The notes under the pieces were generated by a model, which searched no databases, was not told the DNA's origin, and worked only from the letters and a program-made list of their open reading frames with translations. Positions 42,070 to 50,200 of a stretch of 64,000 nucleotides of DNA are shown piece by piece; the first letter of the stretch is position 1; each line of letters opens with the position of its first letter. The translations under genes and the position numbers were made by a program. The DNA comes from Streptomyces hygroscopicus. Lineage in GTDB: Bacteria; Actinomycetota; Actinomycetes; Streptomycetales; Streptomycetaceae. The DNA is taken from NCBI GenBank assembly GCA_002021875.1, contig CP018627.1, forward strand, positions 10,912,001 to 10,976,000. The letters are read 5' to 3'.

Positions 42070-42704
42070 GGCGAATCCAGGATCGTCCGGACGAAGTTCC
42101 CCCGCTCGAAACCGGGGACGAAGTGCTCCAGGACATCCGCCTTGACGTTGCCGAACGTCGTCTGCGGTTTGGGGCGGATGCCATCGGCGAACGCCCGCAG
42201 AATCCTGTTCTTGAAGTCGGGGCGCGGATGCAGCGCCACGATCGCCTCCCGGTCCTCGGCGGAGAGGTCCTCATACCCGATGCCGAGCACGTCGTACTCG
42301 ACACCGGCCGTCACCAGGGCCACTTCCGGTTCCATGAACTCGGGGACGCCGGGAGTGGTGTGCAGGGCGATGGCCGTCCAGACCCGGCGGACGCTGTCCT
42401 CGGGTACGCCATGGGCCTGCAGAAACCGCTTCGCCTCGGCCGCGCTGTCCACCTCGAAACGGCGGCCACTGTCATGGAACGCCTCGTTCAGGCCCACGTC
42501 GTGGAACATCGCCCCCAGATACAGCAGCTCCGGGTCGAAGCTCAGATCGCGCCGGTGGCCCTGCAGGCTGCCGAAGAAGTACACCCGACGTGAATGGTGA
42601 TAGATCAGCTCGCTGGTCGTGTCCCGGATCAGCTCCGTCGCCTCGCGCGCCAGCGTTGTGGCCGGCACCTTCACACCTGCCGCGACAGCAGTGTCAGTCG
42701 TCAT
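42057..42704 (-). CDS. HD-domain protein, cyanamide hydratase family
   Basis: A 215-residue metalloenzyme of the HD superfamily. The metal ligands are H in ELIYHHSRRVYFFG, HD in LGAMFHDVGLNEAFHDSGRRF and H in WTAIALHTTPGVPEF, with a distal Asp/Glu in GIGYEDLSAEDRE. Cyanamide hydratase adds water to cyanamide to form urea. Many bacterial members have unknown nitrile or isonitrile substrates, so the substrate is inferred from family only. It is the first gene of the overlapping pair with the GlxA-type regulator. Confidence 0.85.
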   Translation of the reverse strand: MTTDTAVAAGVKVPATTLAREATELIRDTTSELIYHHSRRVYFFGSLQGHRRDLSFDPELLYLGAMFHDVGLNEAFHDSGRRFEVDSAAEAKRFLQAHGVPEDSVRRVWTAIALHTTPGVPEFMEPEVALVTAGVEYDVLGIGYEDLSAEDREAIVALHPRPDFKNRILRAFADGIRPKPQTTFGNVKADVLEHFVPGFERGNFVRTILDSPWTE

Positions 42705-42800
42705 GTCTCCGCCCTCCGTGTCCGTAGCAGTACGCCCCTGTGGGGCACTGTCCACAGCCTCGCGCGGCGGCCGGCCCGCTGCCATGACGATAGCGCCCTG

Positions 42801-42813
42801 TATCCCACGGATA
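42801..42813. promoter_or_regulatory. Candidate operator in the HD/asnC divergent region
   Basis: TATCC-CAC-GGATA is a perfect 5-bp dyad with flanking CCTG...CAGG. A second palindrome, TGTCC-C-GGACA, lies at 42890-42900, about 50 bp before the AsnC start. Both are in the 242-bp gap between divergent genes and are candidates for binding by the Lrp/AsnC protein. Confidence 0.35.
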
Positions 42814-42946
42814 GCGACAGGAAACGCCGGTGGTGACCCGCGCCGGCCGCTCCCTGATGGACCGCGTCGTACGACACCGAAAACCGTCCTGTCCCGGACA
42901 CCGGATAGACTTGAATCGAGAAAAGAGGAACACCGAGGGCCTTCTC

Positions 42947-43930
42947 ATGCAGAAAGTACGCCACGACCTCGATGCCACGGACCGGCGGATCACGGCCGTT
43001 CTGCTGGCGTCGCCCCGGGCCTCCTGGCGGAGCGTCGCCGAGGTGCTGGGTGTCTCGGAGCGCACCGTCGTGCGGCGAGCCGCCCCGCTGTTCCACGATC
43101 GCACCCTGCGGGCGACGGCCGTGCGCAATCCCGCCCTCTTTCCCCACCTCATCCCCACGGTGCTGCGCATCCGTTGCCGCCCCAACCGGATCGCCACCAT
43201 CGCCGCCGGCCTCGCCCGGCGCCCCGACACCGTCTGGGTGGACATCCTGGGCGGAGGGGATGAAATCTGCATTGTGCTCTTCCTGAACGGACGCGAAGCA
43301 CGTAACAAGTTGCTGCTGCGCGACCTGCCCGCGACCGCGGCCGTGCGGTCCTGGACCTCTTACGACCTGCTGAAGGTCTTCCCCGTGGGTTTCGCTTGGA
43401 GCGCGGGACTGCTGTCCCGGGAGGAGTCCGGACAACTGTGGCCGAGCGCCGATCCCGCGCCCGAGCCCTTCTCCCCTCTCCCGGAGGACGAAGCGCTCAT
43501 CGACGCGCTGGTCGAAGACTCCCGGATGACCTACGGAGAGCTCGCCCATCGCACGGGCCGGACCCCACGGGCCGTGCGGCGCCGCCTGGACGCCCTGGTG
43601 GAGGGGTATGGCGTGCGGCTGGCCACCGAAGTCGATCTGGCCCTGCTGGGGGTGCACGCCGAGGCGCTGCTGTGGATCACCGCGGATCCGGGGGCGCTGG
43701 AGGAGACCGGGCAGCTCCTCAGCCGGCATCCGCAGGTGCGTTTCACCGCCGCGACGACGGGCTCGAGCAGTCTGCTGGTGGCGGTGGCCGCCACCGACCT
43801 GAGCGCGCTGTATGTCTTCCTGACCGGCACGGTGGGGGCGTTGCCCCATATCTCCGGCATCGAGGTCACCCCCATCCTCTCCGGCGTCAAGCGCACCGGC
43901 CTGGTACGCCCCGCGTCGATCTCCGTGTGA
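42947..43930 (+). CDS. Lrp/AsnC-family regulator with two HTH-RAM units
   Basis: A 327-residue protein, twice the usual AsnC length. The first HTH is DLDATDRRITAVLLASPRASWRSVAEVLGVSERTVVRR (residues about 6-45). A RAM-like ligand domain follows (HLIPTVLRIRC, WVDILGGGDEICIVLFL). The second HTH is ALIDALVEDSRMTYGELAHRTGRTPRAVRRRLDAL (about 185-220). A second RAM domain follows (VDLALLGVHAEALLWITADP, FTAATTGSSSLLVAVAATD). Duplicated AsnC proteins occur in streptomycetes. ATG 42947 has GAGGG 7 nt upstream. It may control the neighbouring HD gene or the esterase. Confidence 0.9.
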   Translation: MQKVRHDLDATDRRITAVLLASPRASWRSVAEVLGVSERTVVRRAAPLFHDRTLRATAVRNPALFPHLIPTVLRIRCRPNRIATIAAGLARRPDTVWVDILGGGDEICIVLFLNGREARNKLLLRDLPATAAVRSWTSYDLLKVFPVGFAWSAGLLSREESGQLWPSADPAPEPFSPLPEDEALIDALVEDSRMTYGELAHRTGRTPRAVRRRLDALVEGYGVRLATEVDLALLGVHAEALLWITADPGALEETGQLLSRHPQVRFTAATTGSSSLLVAVAATDLSALYVFLTGTVGALPHISGIEVTPILSGVKRTGLVRPASISV

Positions 43931-43945
43931 TGGGCTCCGTGAGTC

Positions 43946-45397
43946 TCAGCCGAAGTGCCGGATCCGCGAGGTGGCCTCAGGTGTGTACGCGGGCCAGTCG
44001 CCCGGAGAGCCGCCGGCGATGAACGCGGCGACAGCCGTGGCGAAGGCCCGGCCCACCGCCCGCTCGGTGTCCGAGGGGCTCCCCAGCATCGGACTGTCGG
44101 GGTAGCTCTCGAAGGTGCCGAAGAGGAAGGGCAGTTCGCCACAGTGCGTGGCACCGAGCCGGCCGGGGTCGTGGGCGGGACGGTAGTCGAACTGGTAGAC
44201 GTACGTGGCATTGCCACCCGCGGCATGGTGGTCGGCCATCCGCAGGGCGCCGTCGCGGAACAGCTCATCGGTGTGCAGCGCGGTGAAGACCTGGGCGGGG
44301 GCCGCGTGCGGAAGCTTGTCGGCGTACCGCTGGTAGACCGCCGGTGCCTCGTGGCCGTGTAGGACGGTCAGGAGGTCGACGGCACCCTCCCGGGTGAGCG
44401 ACTGGATGCGCGGCTCGAAGGCGAAGAAGGCGGTCATCTCCTCCTGGGCGGTGCCGATCAGCAGGGCCTTGCCCTCCAGCGCCCCGTCCACGAGCGCGTC
44501 GTGCCAGGCCCGTGGCATACCGGCGCCGCCGAGAACCGGGTACATCGGAGGGGCGATGCTGCCCGGGCGCGCGAGACGGACCGCCAGCTCGCCGTAGGCG
44601 GACAGAAGACGCTCGACGGGAAGCGAGCGAAGCATCTGTCCGGGCTCCGCGCCACGCGGGATGCCCAGCAGCCGCTGGTACTCCTCGGCGGCCTCGGCCG
44701 CCCGCTCCGGACTCTGCGGCTGAAGGCCCCAAGGGCCGCTCTGCAGGAGCACCCGGTTCACGAGCCCCCTGGTCGCCGGATCCAGGGCCAGTGACAGGGC
44801 CGAGTACGCACCGGCCGACTGCCCGCCGACCGTCACGGCTCGCGGGTCGCCGCCGAAGGAGGCGATGTTCTCGCGCACCCAGCGCAGCACGGCGGCCTGG
44901 TCCTCAAACCCGAGGTTGTCGGCGCCGATCTGCGGGAGATACAGATAGCCGAGCGGCCCCACCCGGTAGTTGGCGGTCACCACCACCACATTGCCGACCT
45001 CAGCCAGGCGGCCTCCGTCGTACCAGTCCCACCCGCCCGAGCCACTGCTGAAACCGCCGCCGTGGAACCAGACCAGAACCGGACGGGGGGCCTTCTCCGC
45101 CGGCGCGGGCCGCGGAGCCCACACGTTCAGGGTGAGGCACCCGTCTTCGTCCCAGTCGGGCCTGCGCGTTCCCATGACCCGTTCCAGCCGGGACGGAGCC
45201 TGCGGCACAGCCGGTCCCGGCCGCACCGCTGCACGTACGCCCGTCCACCCCGGGTGGGTGTGCGGTGCCGCGAAGCGCGCCGCGCCCACCGGTGAGGCGG
45301 CGTAGGGGATTCCCCGAAAGGACACCACCGCACCCTCGTCCGAGCCCCGGACCGTGCCCCGGTCCGTGGCCACGACCTGGTCCGCCAGGTTCGTCAT
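43946..45397 (-). CDS. Type-B carboxylesterase
   Basis: A 483-residue alpha/beta hydrolase (ATG 45397; GTG 45406 possible). The oxyanion loop is VLVWFHGGGFSSGSGG. The nucleophile elbow is VGGQSAGAYSALS (GxSxG with Ser). The catalytic acid lies in the GTAQEEMTAFFAF region and the His in ATHCGELPFLFG. EDGCLTLNVWAP is the type-B signature 2. The family hydrolyses carboxylic esters, carbamates or lipids. No signal peptide is seen, so it is cytoplasmic. It ends convergent with the AsnC gene (15 bp). Confidence 0.92.
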   Translation of the reverse strand: MTNLADQVVATDRGTVRGSDEGAVVSFRGIPYAASPVGAARFAAPHTHPGWTGVRAAVRPGPAVPQAPSRLERVMGTRRPDWDEDGCLTLNVWAPRPAPAEKAPRPVLVWFHGGGFSSGSGGWDWYDGGRLAEVGNVVVVTANYRVGPLGYLYLPQIGADNLGFEDQAAVLRWVRENIASFGGDPRAVTVGGQSAGAYSALSLALDPATRGLVNRVLLQSGPWGLQPQSPERAAEAAEEYQRLLGIPRGAEPGQMLRSLPVERLLSAYGELAVRLARPGSIAPPMYPVLGGAGMPRAWHDALVDGALEGKALLIGTAQEEMTAFFAFEPRIQSLTREGAVDLLTVLHGHEAPAVYQRYADKLPHAAPAQVFTALHTDELFRDGALRMADHHAAGGNATYVYQFDYRPAHDPGRLGATHCGELPFLFGTFESYPDSPMLGSPSDTERAVGRAFATAVAAFIAGGSPGDWPAYTPEATSRIRHFG

Positions 45398-45541
45398 CGA
45401 CTCCACCTCTCTCGCTTCACCGGCGTTCTGATCTCGTTCTATGTCGGCCTGCGCAGAGGAGCCAGAACAGCGGGTGAAGGCGAGGATTCAGCGACAAATG
45501 ATCTCTGGATCAGCCGAAAGTGCGACGCGCGGTGCGCACCC

Positions 45542-45570
45542 ATGCCACGTCAGCCCGGCTGACGTGGCAT
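45542..45570. promoter_or_regulatory. Perfect 29-bp palindrome (operator or terminator)
   Basis: ATGCCACGTCAGCC (45542-45555) and GGCTGACGTGGCAT (45557-45570) are perfect inverse copies around one C. It lies between the end of the agmatinase gene and the start of the esterase gene, both on the minus strand. The single-base centre makes a poor RNA hairpin loop and a good dimer-binding site. No U tract follows. Confidence 0.55.
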
Positions 45571-45599
45571 CGGCGAAACGTGGCGCGGGTGGTGGCGGC

Positions 45600-46598
45600 C
45601 TACGACTGCTCGTTCGCCTCGAGCCAGCGGAAGAAGGCGATCTGCCGGGACATGACGGAGATCAGCTCGTAGGCGGTGTGCGAGGCGGCCACGGAGGTGA
45701 TCTCGGCGTGGTCGTACGCCGGGGCGACCTCGACCAGGTCGGCGGAGACCAAATGGCAATCGCTGAGCCCGCGCACGATCTCCAGGAGTTCGCGAGAGGT
45801 GAGGCCGCCCGCCTCTGGGGTGCCGGTGCCGGGGGCGTGTGCGGGATCCAGGACGTCTATGTCCACGGATATGTAGAGCGGCCGCTTGCCGATGCGCTCC
45901 TTGAGCTGCTGCACCACCTCGTCCACACCGCGTCGCATCACATCGGCCGAGGTGACGATTCCGAAGCCCAGCTTGGTGTCCTCGTCCAGGTCTTCCTTGC
46001 TGTACAGCGAGCCGCGGGTGCCGACGTGTGAGAGCGCGGAGGTGTCCAGGAGGCCCTCCTCGGCCGCGCGGCGGAACGGTGTTCCATGGGTGTACTGGGC
46101 GCCGAAGTAGGAGTCCCAGGTGTCCAGGTGCGCGTCGAAGTGCAGCAGCGCCACCGGGCCGTGCCGGCGGGCCACCGAGCGCAGGATCGGCAGCGCGATG
46201 GTGTGGTCGCCGCCCAGCGTCATCAGCTGCGCGCCCGTGGACAGCAGAGCGTCCGCGCCCTCCTCGATGCTCTCGACGGCCGCGTCGATGTTGTGCGGAT
46301 TGGCCGTGATGTCACCGGCGTCCGCCACCTGGGCGTAGTGAAACGGGTAGACGTCCTGGGCCGGGTTGTAGGGGCGCAGCTGGCGCGACGCCTCCCGGAC
46401 GGCGTTCGAGCCGAAGCGGGCGCCCGGCCGGTAGGAGACCCCCGCGTCGAAGGGCACCCCGACCACGGCGATATCCGTGGTGCCGACCTGGTCCAGACGT
46501 GGGACACGGCCGAAGGTCGCCGGGCCCGTGAAGTGCAGGGTGGCATCCGTCTCGTGGGGCGGGACGGGCATGGCCATGCCAGGAGGGTTCGCGGTCAT
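45600..46598 (-). CDS. Agmatinase-family ureohydrolase
   Basis: A 332-residue binuclear manganese enzyme. All six metal ligands are visible: His in [12 protein letters not shown], Asp-His-Asp in [11 protein letters not shown], and Asp/Asp in [29 protein letters not shown] is the family substrate loop. It hydrolyses a guanidino compound to urea plus an amine. Agmatine, 4-guanidinobutyrate, 3-guanidinopropionate or guanidine itself are possible, and the sequence does not decide. It is preceded by about 600 bp without a gene. Confidence 0.93.
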   Translation of the reverse strand: MTANPPGMAMPVPPHETDATLHFTGPATFGRVPRLDQVGTTDIAVVGVPFDAGVSYRPGARFGSNAVREASRQLRPYNPAQDVYPFHYAQVADAGDITANPHNIDAAVESIEEGADALLSTGAQLMTLGGDHTIALPILRSVARRHGPVALLHFDAHLDTWDSYFGAQYTHGTPFRRAAEEGLLDTSALSHVGTRGSLYSKEDLDEDTKLGFGIVTSADVMRRGVDEVVQQLKERIGKRPLYISVDIDVLDPAHAPGTGTPEAGGLTSRELLEIVRGLSDCHLVSADLVEVAPAYDHAEITSVAASHTAYELISVMSRQIAFFRWLEANEQS

Positions 46599-47193
46599 GT
46601 CGGTGCTGAGTCCTTCATCTGTGGGGGGAGGGGGGAATGATCTGCGTGGGGGAGTGCCGGCCTGGTCGAGGCCGTGTTACGTGGCCGATGAAACAGTCCG
46701 TTGGTGAACGGGGAGGGGCGCTCACCTGGCTCTACGGCTGTCCTGCGCACATCGCCAGGTGACCCGCTCGGTGCCCAGGGCCTGCGGACGCCCGATGAAG
46801 CGGTGGTCGTGCGGGACTCCTGTGGGGGAAGGAGTTGCGCCTAGGACACGTGGCGGACGGGCCGGGAGCCGGCCGTGGGGCCCGGGCGTCCCGGATCCGG
46901 GAAAGCCGTTCCATGAAACCCCCGGGCAATGGGTCTTCGGCTCTCTGCCGCGGGGCAGCGGCGCCTGCGACACCCGCTCACTGGGCGTCGTCCCGGCGTT
47001 CGCTCACTCGTCACACCCTTGTGGTCCCCCGCCTCACGGGCGGCTGCCTCGCGGCACGATGCGGGCAGCCCGGCGCACCACCGCTGACCCTTGCACGTAC
47101 CTTGGTCATGTCCGATCGTAGAACCGGCAGTTGCAGCCCTCCCACCCGGCCTACGATGACTGCTCGCGCCGGGCGAATGGGCGGTCGGACGCG
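46599..47193. other. Gene-free stretch upstream of the agmatinase gene
   Basis: Short open frames exist on both strands but none has family-like sequence or a convincing ribosome site. GC content is normal for the window. It should hold the agmatinase promoter and leader; I looked for a guanidine riboswitch core on the minus strand and did not see one. Confidence 0.4.
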
Positions 47194-49485
47194 TTACCCG
47201 CTACGGGCCTCCAGGCGGGCCACGATCCCCTTCGAGGTCGGTTGGTTGCTGATCTCGGCCACGCTGTCGAGCGGCACCAGGACGTTGGTCTCGGGGTAGT
47301 ACGTGGCGGCGCAGCCGCGTGCGGTCGGATACGGGACCACCTCGAAGTCCTCCGCACGGCGCTCCACCTCGTCGGTCCACACGCCCACGAGGTCCACGAA
47401 CTGCCCCTCGAACAGGCCGAGTTCGGCCATATCCGCCGGATTGACCAGTACCACCCTGCGCCGTCCGTGGATGCCCCGATAGCGGTCGTTGTCCGTGTAG
47501 GGAATGGTGTTCCACTGGTCGTGGGAGCGCAGGGTCTGCAGCAGCAGATGCCCCTTGGGGGCCCGCAGCATGTCCCAGGCGTTGCGGGTGAACAGGGCCT
47601 TGCCGGCGGGGGTGGCGAAAACCCCCTCGTTGACCGGATTGGGCAGCCTGATGCCACTGGGACGGACCACCCGCCGGTTGAAGTCGTGGAACCCCGGAAC
47701 GATGTGGGCGATGCGGTGGCGGATCGCCCCGTAGTCGGCCTCGAACTCATCCCAGGGGATGCCGGCCTTGCCGCCGAGGGTGTGGCGGGCGAGCCGGCAC
47801 AGAATGGCCACCTCGCTGAGCAGCAGCGTGGAGGCCGGTTTCAGGCGCCCGTAGGAGGTGTGCACCTCGCTCATCGAGTTCTCCACGGTGACGAACTGCT
47901 CGCCACCGGACTGGGTGTCCCGTTCGGTGCGGCCGAGGGTCGGCAGGATGAGCGCGGTCCGGCCGCAGACCGTATGGGACCTGTTGAGCTTGGTGGAGAT
48001 ATGAACGGTGAGGCGGCAGCGCCGCATGGCCTCCTCGGTGACCGCACTGTCCGGAGCGGCCCGGACGAAGTTGCCCGCGAGCGAGAGGAAGACCTTGATG
48101 CGGCCCTCGCGCATGGCCCTGATCGAGTTCACCGAGTCCAGCCCGTGGGCGCGAGGCGGATCGAAGCCGAACTCGCGCTGCAGCGCGTCCAGGAAGGAGT
48201 CCGGCATCTGCTCCCAGATGCCCATCGTGCGGTCGCCCTGCACATTGCTGTGCCCGCGCACCGGACAGGCCCCGGCTCCGGCCGTGCCGAGGTTTCCGCG
48301 CAGCAGCAGGAAGTTCACGATCTCCCGGATGGTGGGGACACCGTGCCGCTGCTGTGTCACTCCCATGGCCCAGCAGACGATGATGCGCTCGCTGTCCAGG
48401 ACGGCGTCCCGGACCTGCTCGATCTCGCGGAGGGTCAGCCCGGTCGCGGTCAGGATGTCGTCCCAGGCGATGGTGCGGACGTGCTGGGAGAACTCCTGGA
48501 ACCCGCTGGTGCTGGAGCGGATGAAATCGTGGTCGAGTACGGTGCCCGGCCGGGCGTCCTCCGCCTCCAGCAGCAGCCGGTTCAGGCCCTGGAACAGCGC
48601 GAGGTCGCCGCCGCTGCGGATGTGGAGGAACCGATCGGCGATGCGGGTACCGGGTCCGATCACCCCGCGGGCCCGCTGCGGGTTCTTGAACCGCAGCAGT
48701 CCGGCCTCCGGCAGCGTGTTCACCGCGATGATGTGGCCACCGTTGATCTTCGCCTGCTCCAGTGCGGAGAGCTGTCGCGGATGGTTGGTTCCGGGATTCT
48801 GGCCCACCAGGAAGATCAGGTCGGCCTGGTGCAGATCGTCCAGGCTCACCGTGCCCTTGCCCGTGCCCAAGGTCTCGTACAGTGCGAAGCCGCTGGACTC
48901 ATGGCACATATTGCTGCAGTCGGGCAGGTTGTTGGTGCCGAAGGCCCTGGCGAAGAGCTGCAGCACGAAGGCGGCCTCGTTGCTGGCCCGCCCAGAGGTG
49001 TAGAAGACCGCCTCATCGGGGGAGTCCAGCGATGTCAGCTCCGCGGAGATCAGCTTCAGGGCGTCATGCCAGCTGATCGGCTCGTAGTGGTCCGCGTCCG
49101 GCCGCTTGACCATCGGTCCGGTGAGCCGGCCCTGCTGGTTCAGCCACAGGTCGGAACGGCGGCCGAGCTCGGATACCGCATGAGTGCGGAAGAAGTCGGC
49201 GGTGACGCGCCGCGCCGTCGCCTCGTCGTTGATGTGCTTGGCGCCGTTCTCGCAGTATTCGTTGCGGTGCCGGTGGCCGGGGGAGGGGTCGGCCCAGGCG
49301 CAGCCGGGACAGTCGATGCCCGCCACCTGGTTCATGTTCAGCAGCGTCGTCGCGGTGCGCCGGACCGTCGTCTCATCCAGGGAGTACTCCAGCGCATGGG
49401 TCACCGCGGGCACTCCCGCCGCCCACTTCTTGGGCGGCGTGGTGGACAGTCGTTCATCCGGCTCGTGTCTCGGCGCCTTCTTCAT
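47194..49485 (-). CDS. FdhF/YdeP-type molybdopterin oxidoreductase
   Basis: A 763-residue enzyme of the formate-dehydrogenase-like, YdeP-type branch. The N-terminal cluster motif is GIDCPGCAWADPSP...EYCENGAK. DCSNMCHESSG aligns its Cys with the Mo-ligating Sec/Cys of formate dehydrogenase H. Mo-bis-MGD contacts include SGRASNEAAFVLQLFAR, VGQNPGTNHPRQLSALEQA, MGVTQQRHGV and RGHSNVQGDRTMGIWE. A C-terminal molydopterin dinucleotide-binding domain follows (VLVNPADMAELGLFEGQFV). No signal peptide, so cytoplasmic. The physiological substrate is unknown; E. coli YdeP is linked to acid resistance. The gene is 29 bp behind an SRPBCC gene and probably co-transcribed. Confidence 0.92.
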   Translation of the reverse strand: MKKAPRHEPDERLSTTPPKKWAAGVPAVTHALEYSLDETTVRRTATTLLNMNQVAGIDCPGCAWADPSPGHRHRNEYCENGAKHINDEATARRVTADFFRTHAVSELGRRSDLWLNQQGRLTGPMVKRPDADHYEPISWHDALKLISAELTSLDSPDEAVFYTSGRASNEAAFVLQLFARAFGTNNLPDCSNMCHESSGFALYETLGTGKGTVSLDDLHQADLIFLVGQNPGTNHPRQLSALEQAKINGGHIIAVNTLPEAGLLRFKNPQRARGVIGPGTRIADRFLHIRSGGDLALFQGLNRLLLEAEDARPGTVLDHDFIRSSTSGFQEFSQHVRTIAWDDILTATGLTLREIEQVRDAVLDSERIIVCWAMGVTQQRHGVPTIREIVNFLLLRGNLGTAGAGACPVRGHSNVQGDRTMGIWEQMPDSFLDALQREFGFDPPRAHGLDSVNSIRAMREGRIKVFLSLAGNFVRAAPDSAVTEEAMRRCRLTVHISTKLNRSHTVCGRTALILPTLGRTERDTQSGGEQFVTVENSMSEVHTSYGRLKPASTLLLSEVAILCRLARHTLGGKAGIPWDEFEADYGAIRHRIAHIVPGFHDFNRRVVRPSGIRLPNPVNEGVFATPAGKALFTRNAWDMLRAPKGHLLLQTLRSHDQWNTIPYTDNDRYRGIHGRRRVVLVNPADMAELGLFEGQFVDLVGVWTDEVERRAEDFEVVPYPTARGCAATYYPETNVLVPLDSVAEISNQPTSKGIVARLEARSG

Positions 49486-49514
49486 CAGGTGTGTCCCGCT
49501 CTCTTGGACGAGGG

Positions 49515-50036
49515 TCAGCCCACAGGCCAGCAAGCAACCCGGCTTCTCGGCGGTTCCGGTTCCGCCGGCTGTACGTGTCCGTTGTGGATGGACCCCCGCC
49601 AAGCCCCGGTTTCCTGGCCCAGGCCCTCGATGAACTCCTTGAAGTGCCCGAGTTCCCTTCGGACCACACGGCGCGTGAGCCCGGAGGAGGCGTTCGTGAG
49701 GAGGGACGCGACTCTGCCCGGAGTGCCCTCGATGCGCACGGTGACCTGGGTGCGCTCCGGTGCCGGGGACCGGAACGACACCTCACCCCAGTGGGAGGGG
49801 TGCCGCTCAAGGCAACGCCATACCACGGAGGAGTCCGGCCGCTGGTGCACGATCTCCGCCTGGAACGCGCAGTGCACCGGGCCGCACCGGATGAACCAGT
49901 GGGTGACCGCGGGTCTGATCTGCTCGACCCGCTTCACCGCGGCCATGAACCGCGGAAAGCTCTTGAACTGGGTCCATTGGTTGTAGGCAGTGCGTACCGG
50001 GACCGCGACCTCGATCGTCTCTTCGATGGTGTTCAT
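49515..50036 (-). CDS. SRPBCC (polyketide cyclase/COQ10-like) protein
   Basis: A 173-residue protein starting at ATG 50036 (MNTIEETIEVAVPVRTAYNQW). This is the typical START/SRPBCC opening, followed by FKSFPRFMAAVKRVEQI, a beta-rich centre (VVWRCLERHPSHWGEVSFRSPAPERTQVTVRI) and a long C-terminal helix (VRRELGHFKEFIEGL). The fold makes a hydrophobic ligand pocket. Lipid, quinone or pigment binding is inferred. It leads a probable operon with the molybdopterin oxidoreductase. Confidence 0.85.
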   Translation of the reverse strand: MNTIEETIEVAVPVRTAYNQWTQFKSFPRFMAAVKRVEQIRPAVTHWFIRCGPVHCAFQAEIVHQRPDSSVVWRCLERHPSHWGEVSFRSPAPERTQVTVRIEGTPGRVASLLTNASSGLTRRVVRRELGHFKEFIEGLGQETGAWRGSIHNGHVQPAEPEPPRSRVACWPVG

Positions 50037-50123
50037 GGCCCACCTGTCTCCAGATCTGCCCTCAGTGTCACCGCCCGACCAGCAGGTCGCCAGATGGATC
50101 TTCCTTCTGTGTGAATGACAATC

Positions 50124-50149
50124 TACAGTCAACCTATTGTTTGACTGTA
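50124..50149. promoter_or_regulatory. 26-bp inverted repeat operator in a divergent promoter region
   Basis: TACAGTCAA (50124-50132) and TTGACTGTA (50141-50149) are perfect 9-bp inverted arms separated by CCTATTGT. TTGACT of the right arm could also serve as a -35 box for the rightward MFS gene. The site lies between the SRPBCC-fdhF operon and the MFS porter. The regulator is not obvious in this window. Confidence 0.6.
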
Positions 50150-50200
50150 TGAATTCATGCATGCTGGCGCCGTCCGAATGTGAACGGCCGGGAGGCAGGC

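Noticed and set aside
46599..46760. Guanidine riboswitch before the agmatinase-family gene
   Set aside because: No conserved core or paired ACGR loops seen on the minus strand.
46722..47121. Possible small genes in the gap upstream of agmatinase
   Set aside because: Several overlapping short frames on both strands, none with family resemblance or a ribosome site.
47131..49986. 951-codon open frame on the plus strand
   Set aside because: Antisense to the molybdopterin oxidoreductase, whose motifs are unambiguous on the other strand.
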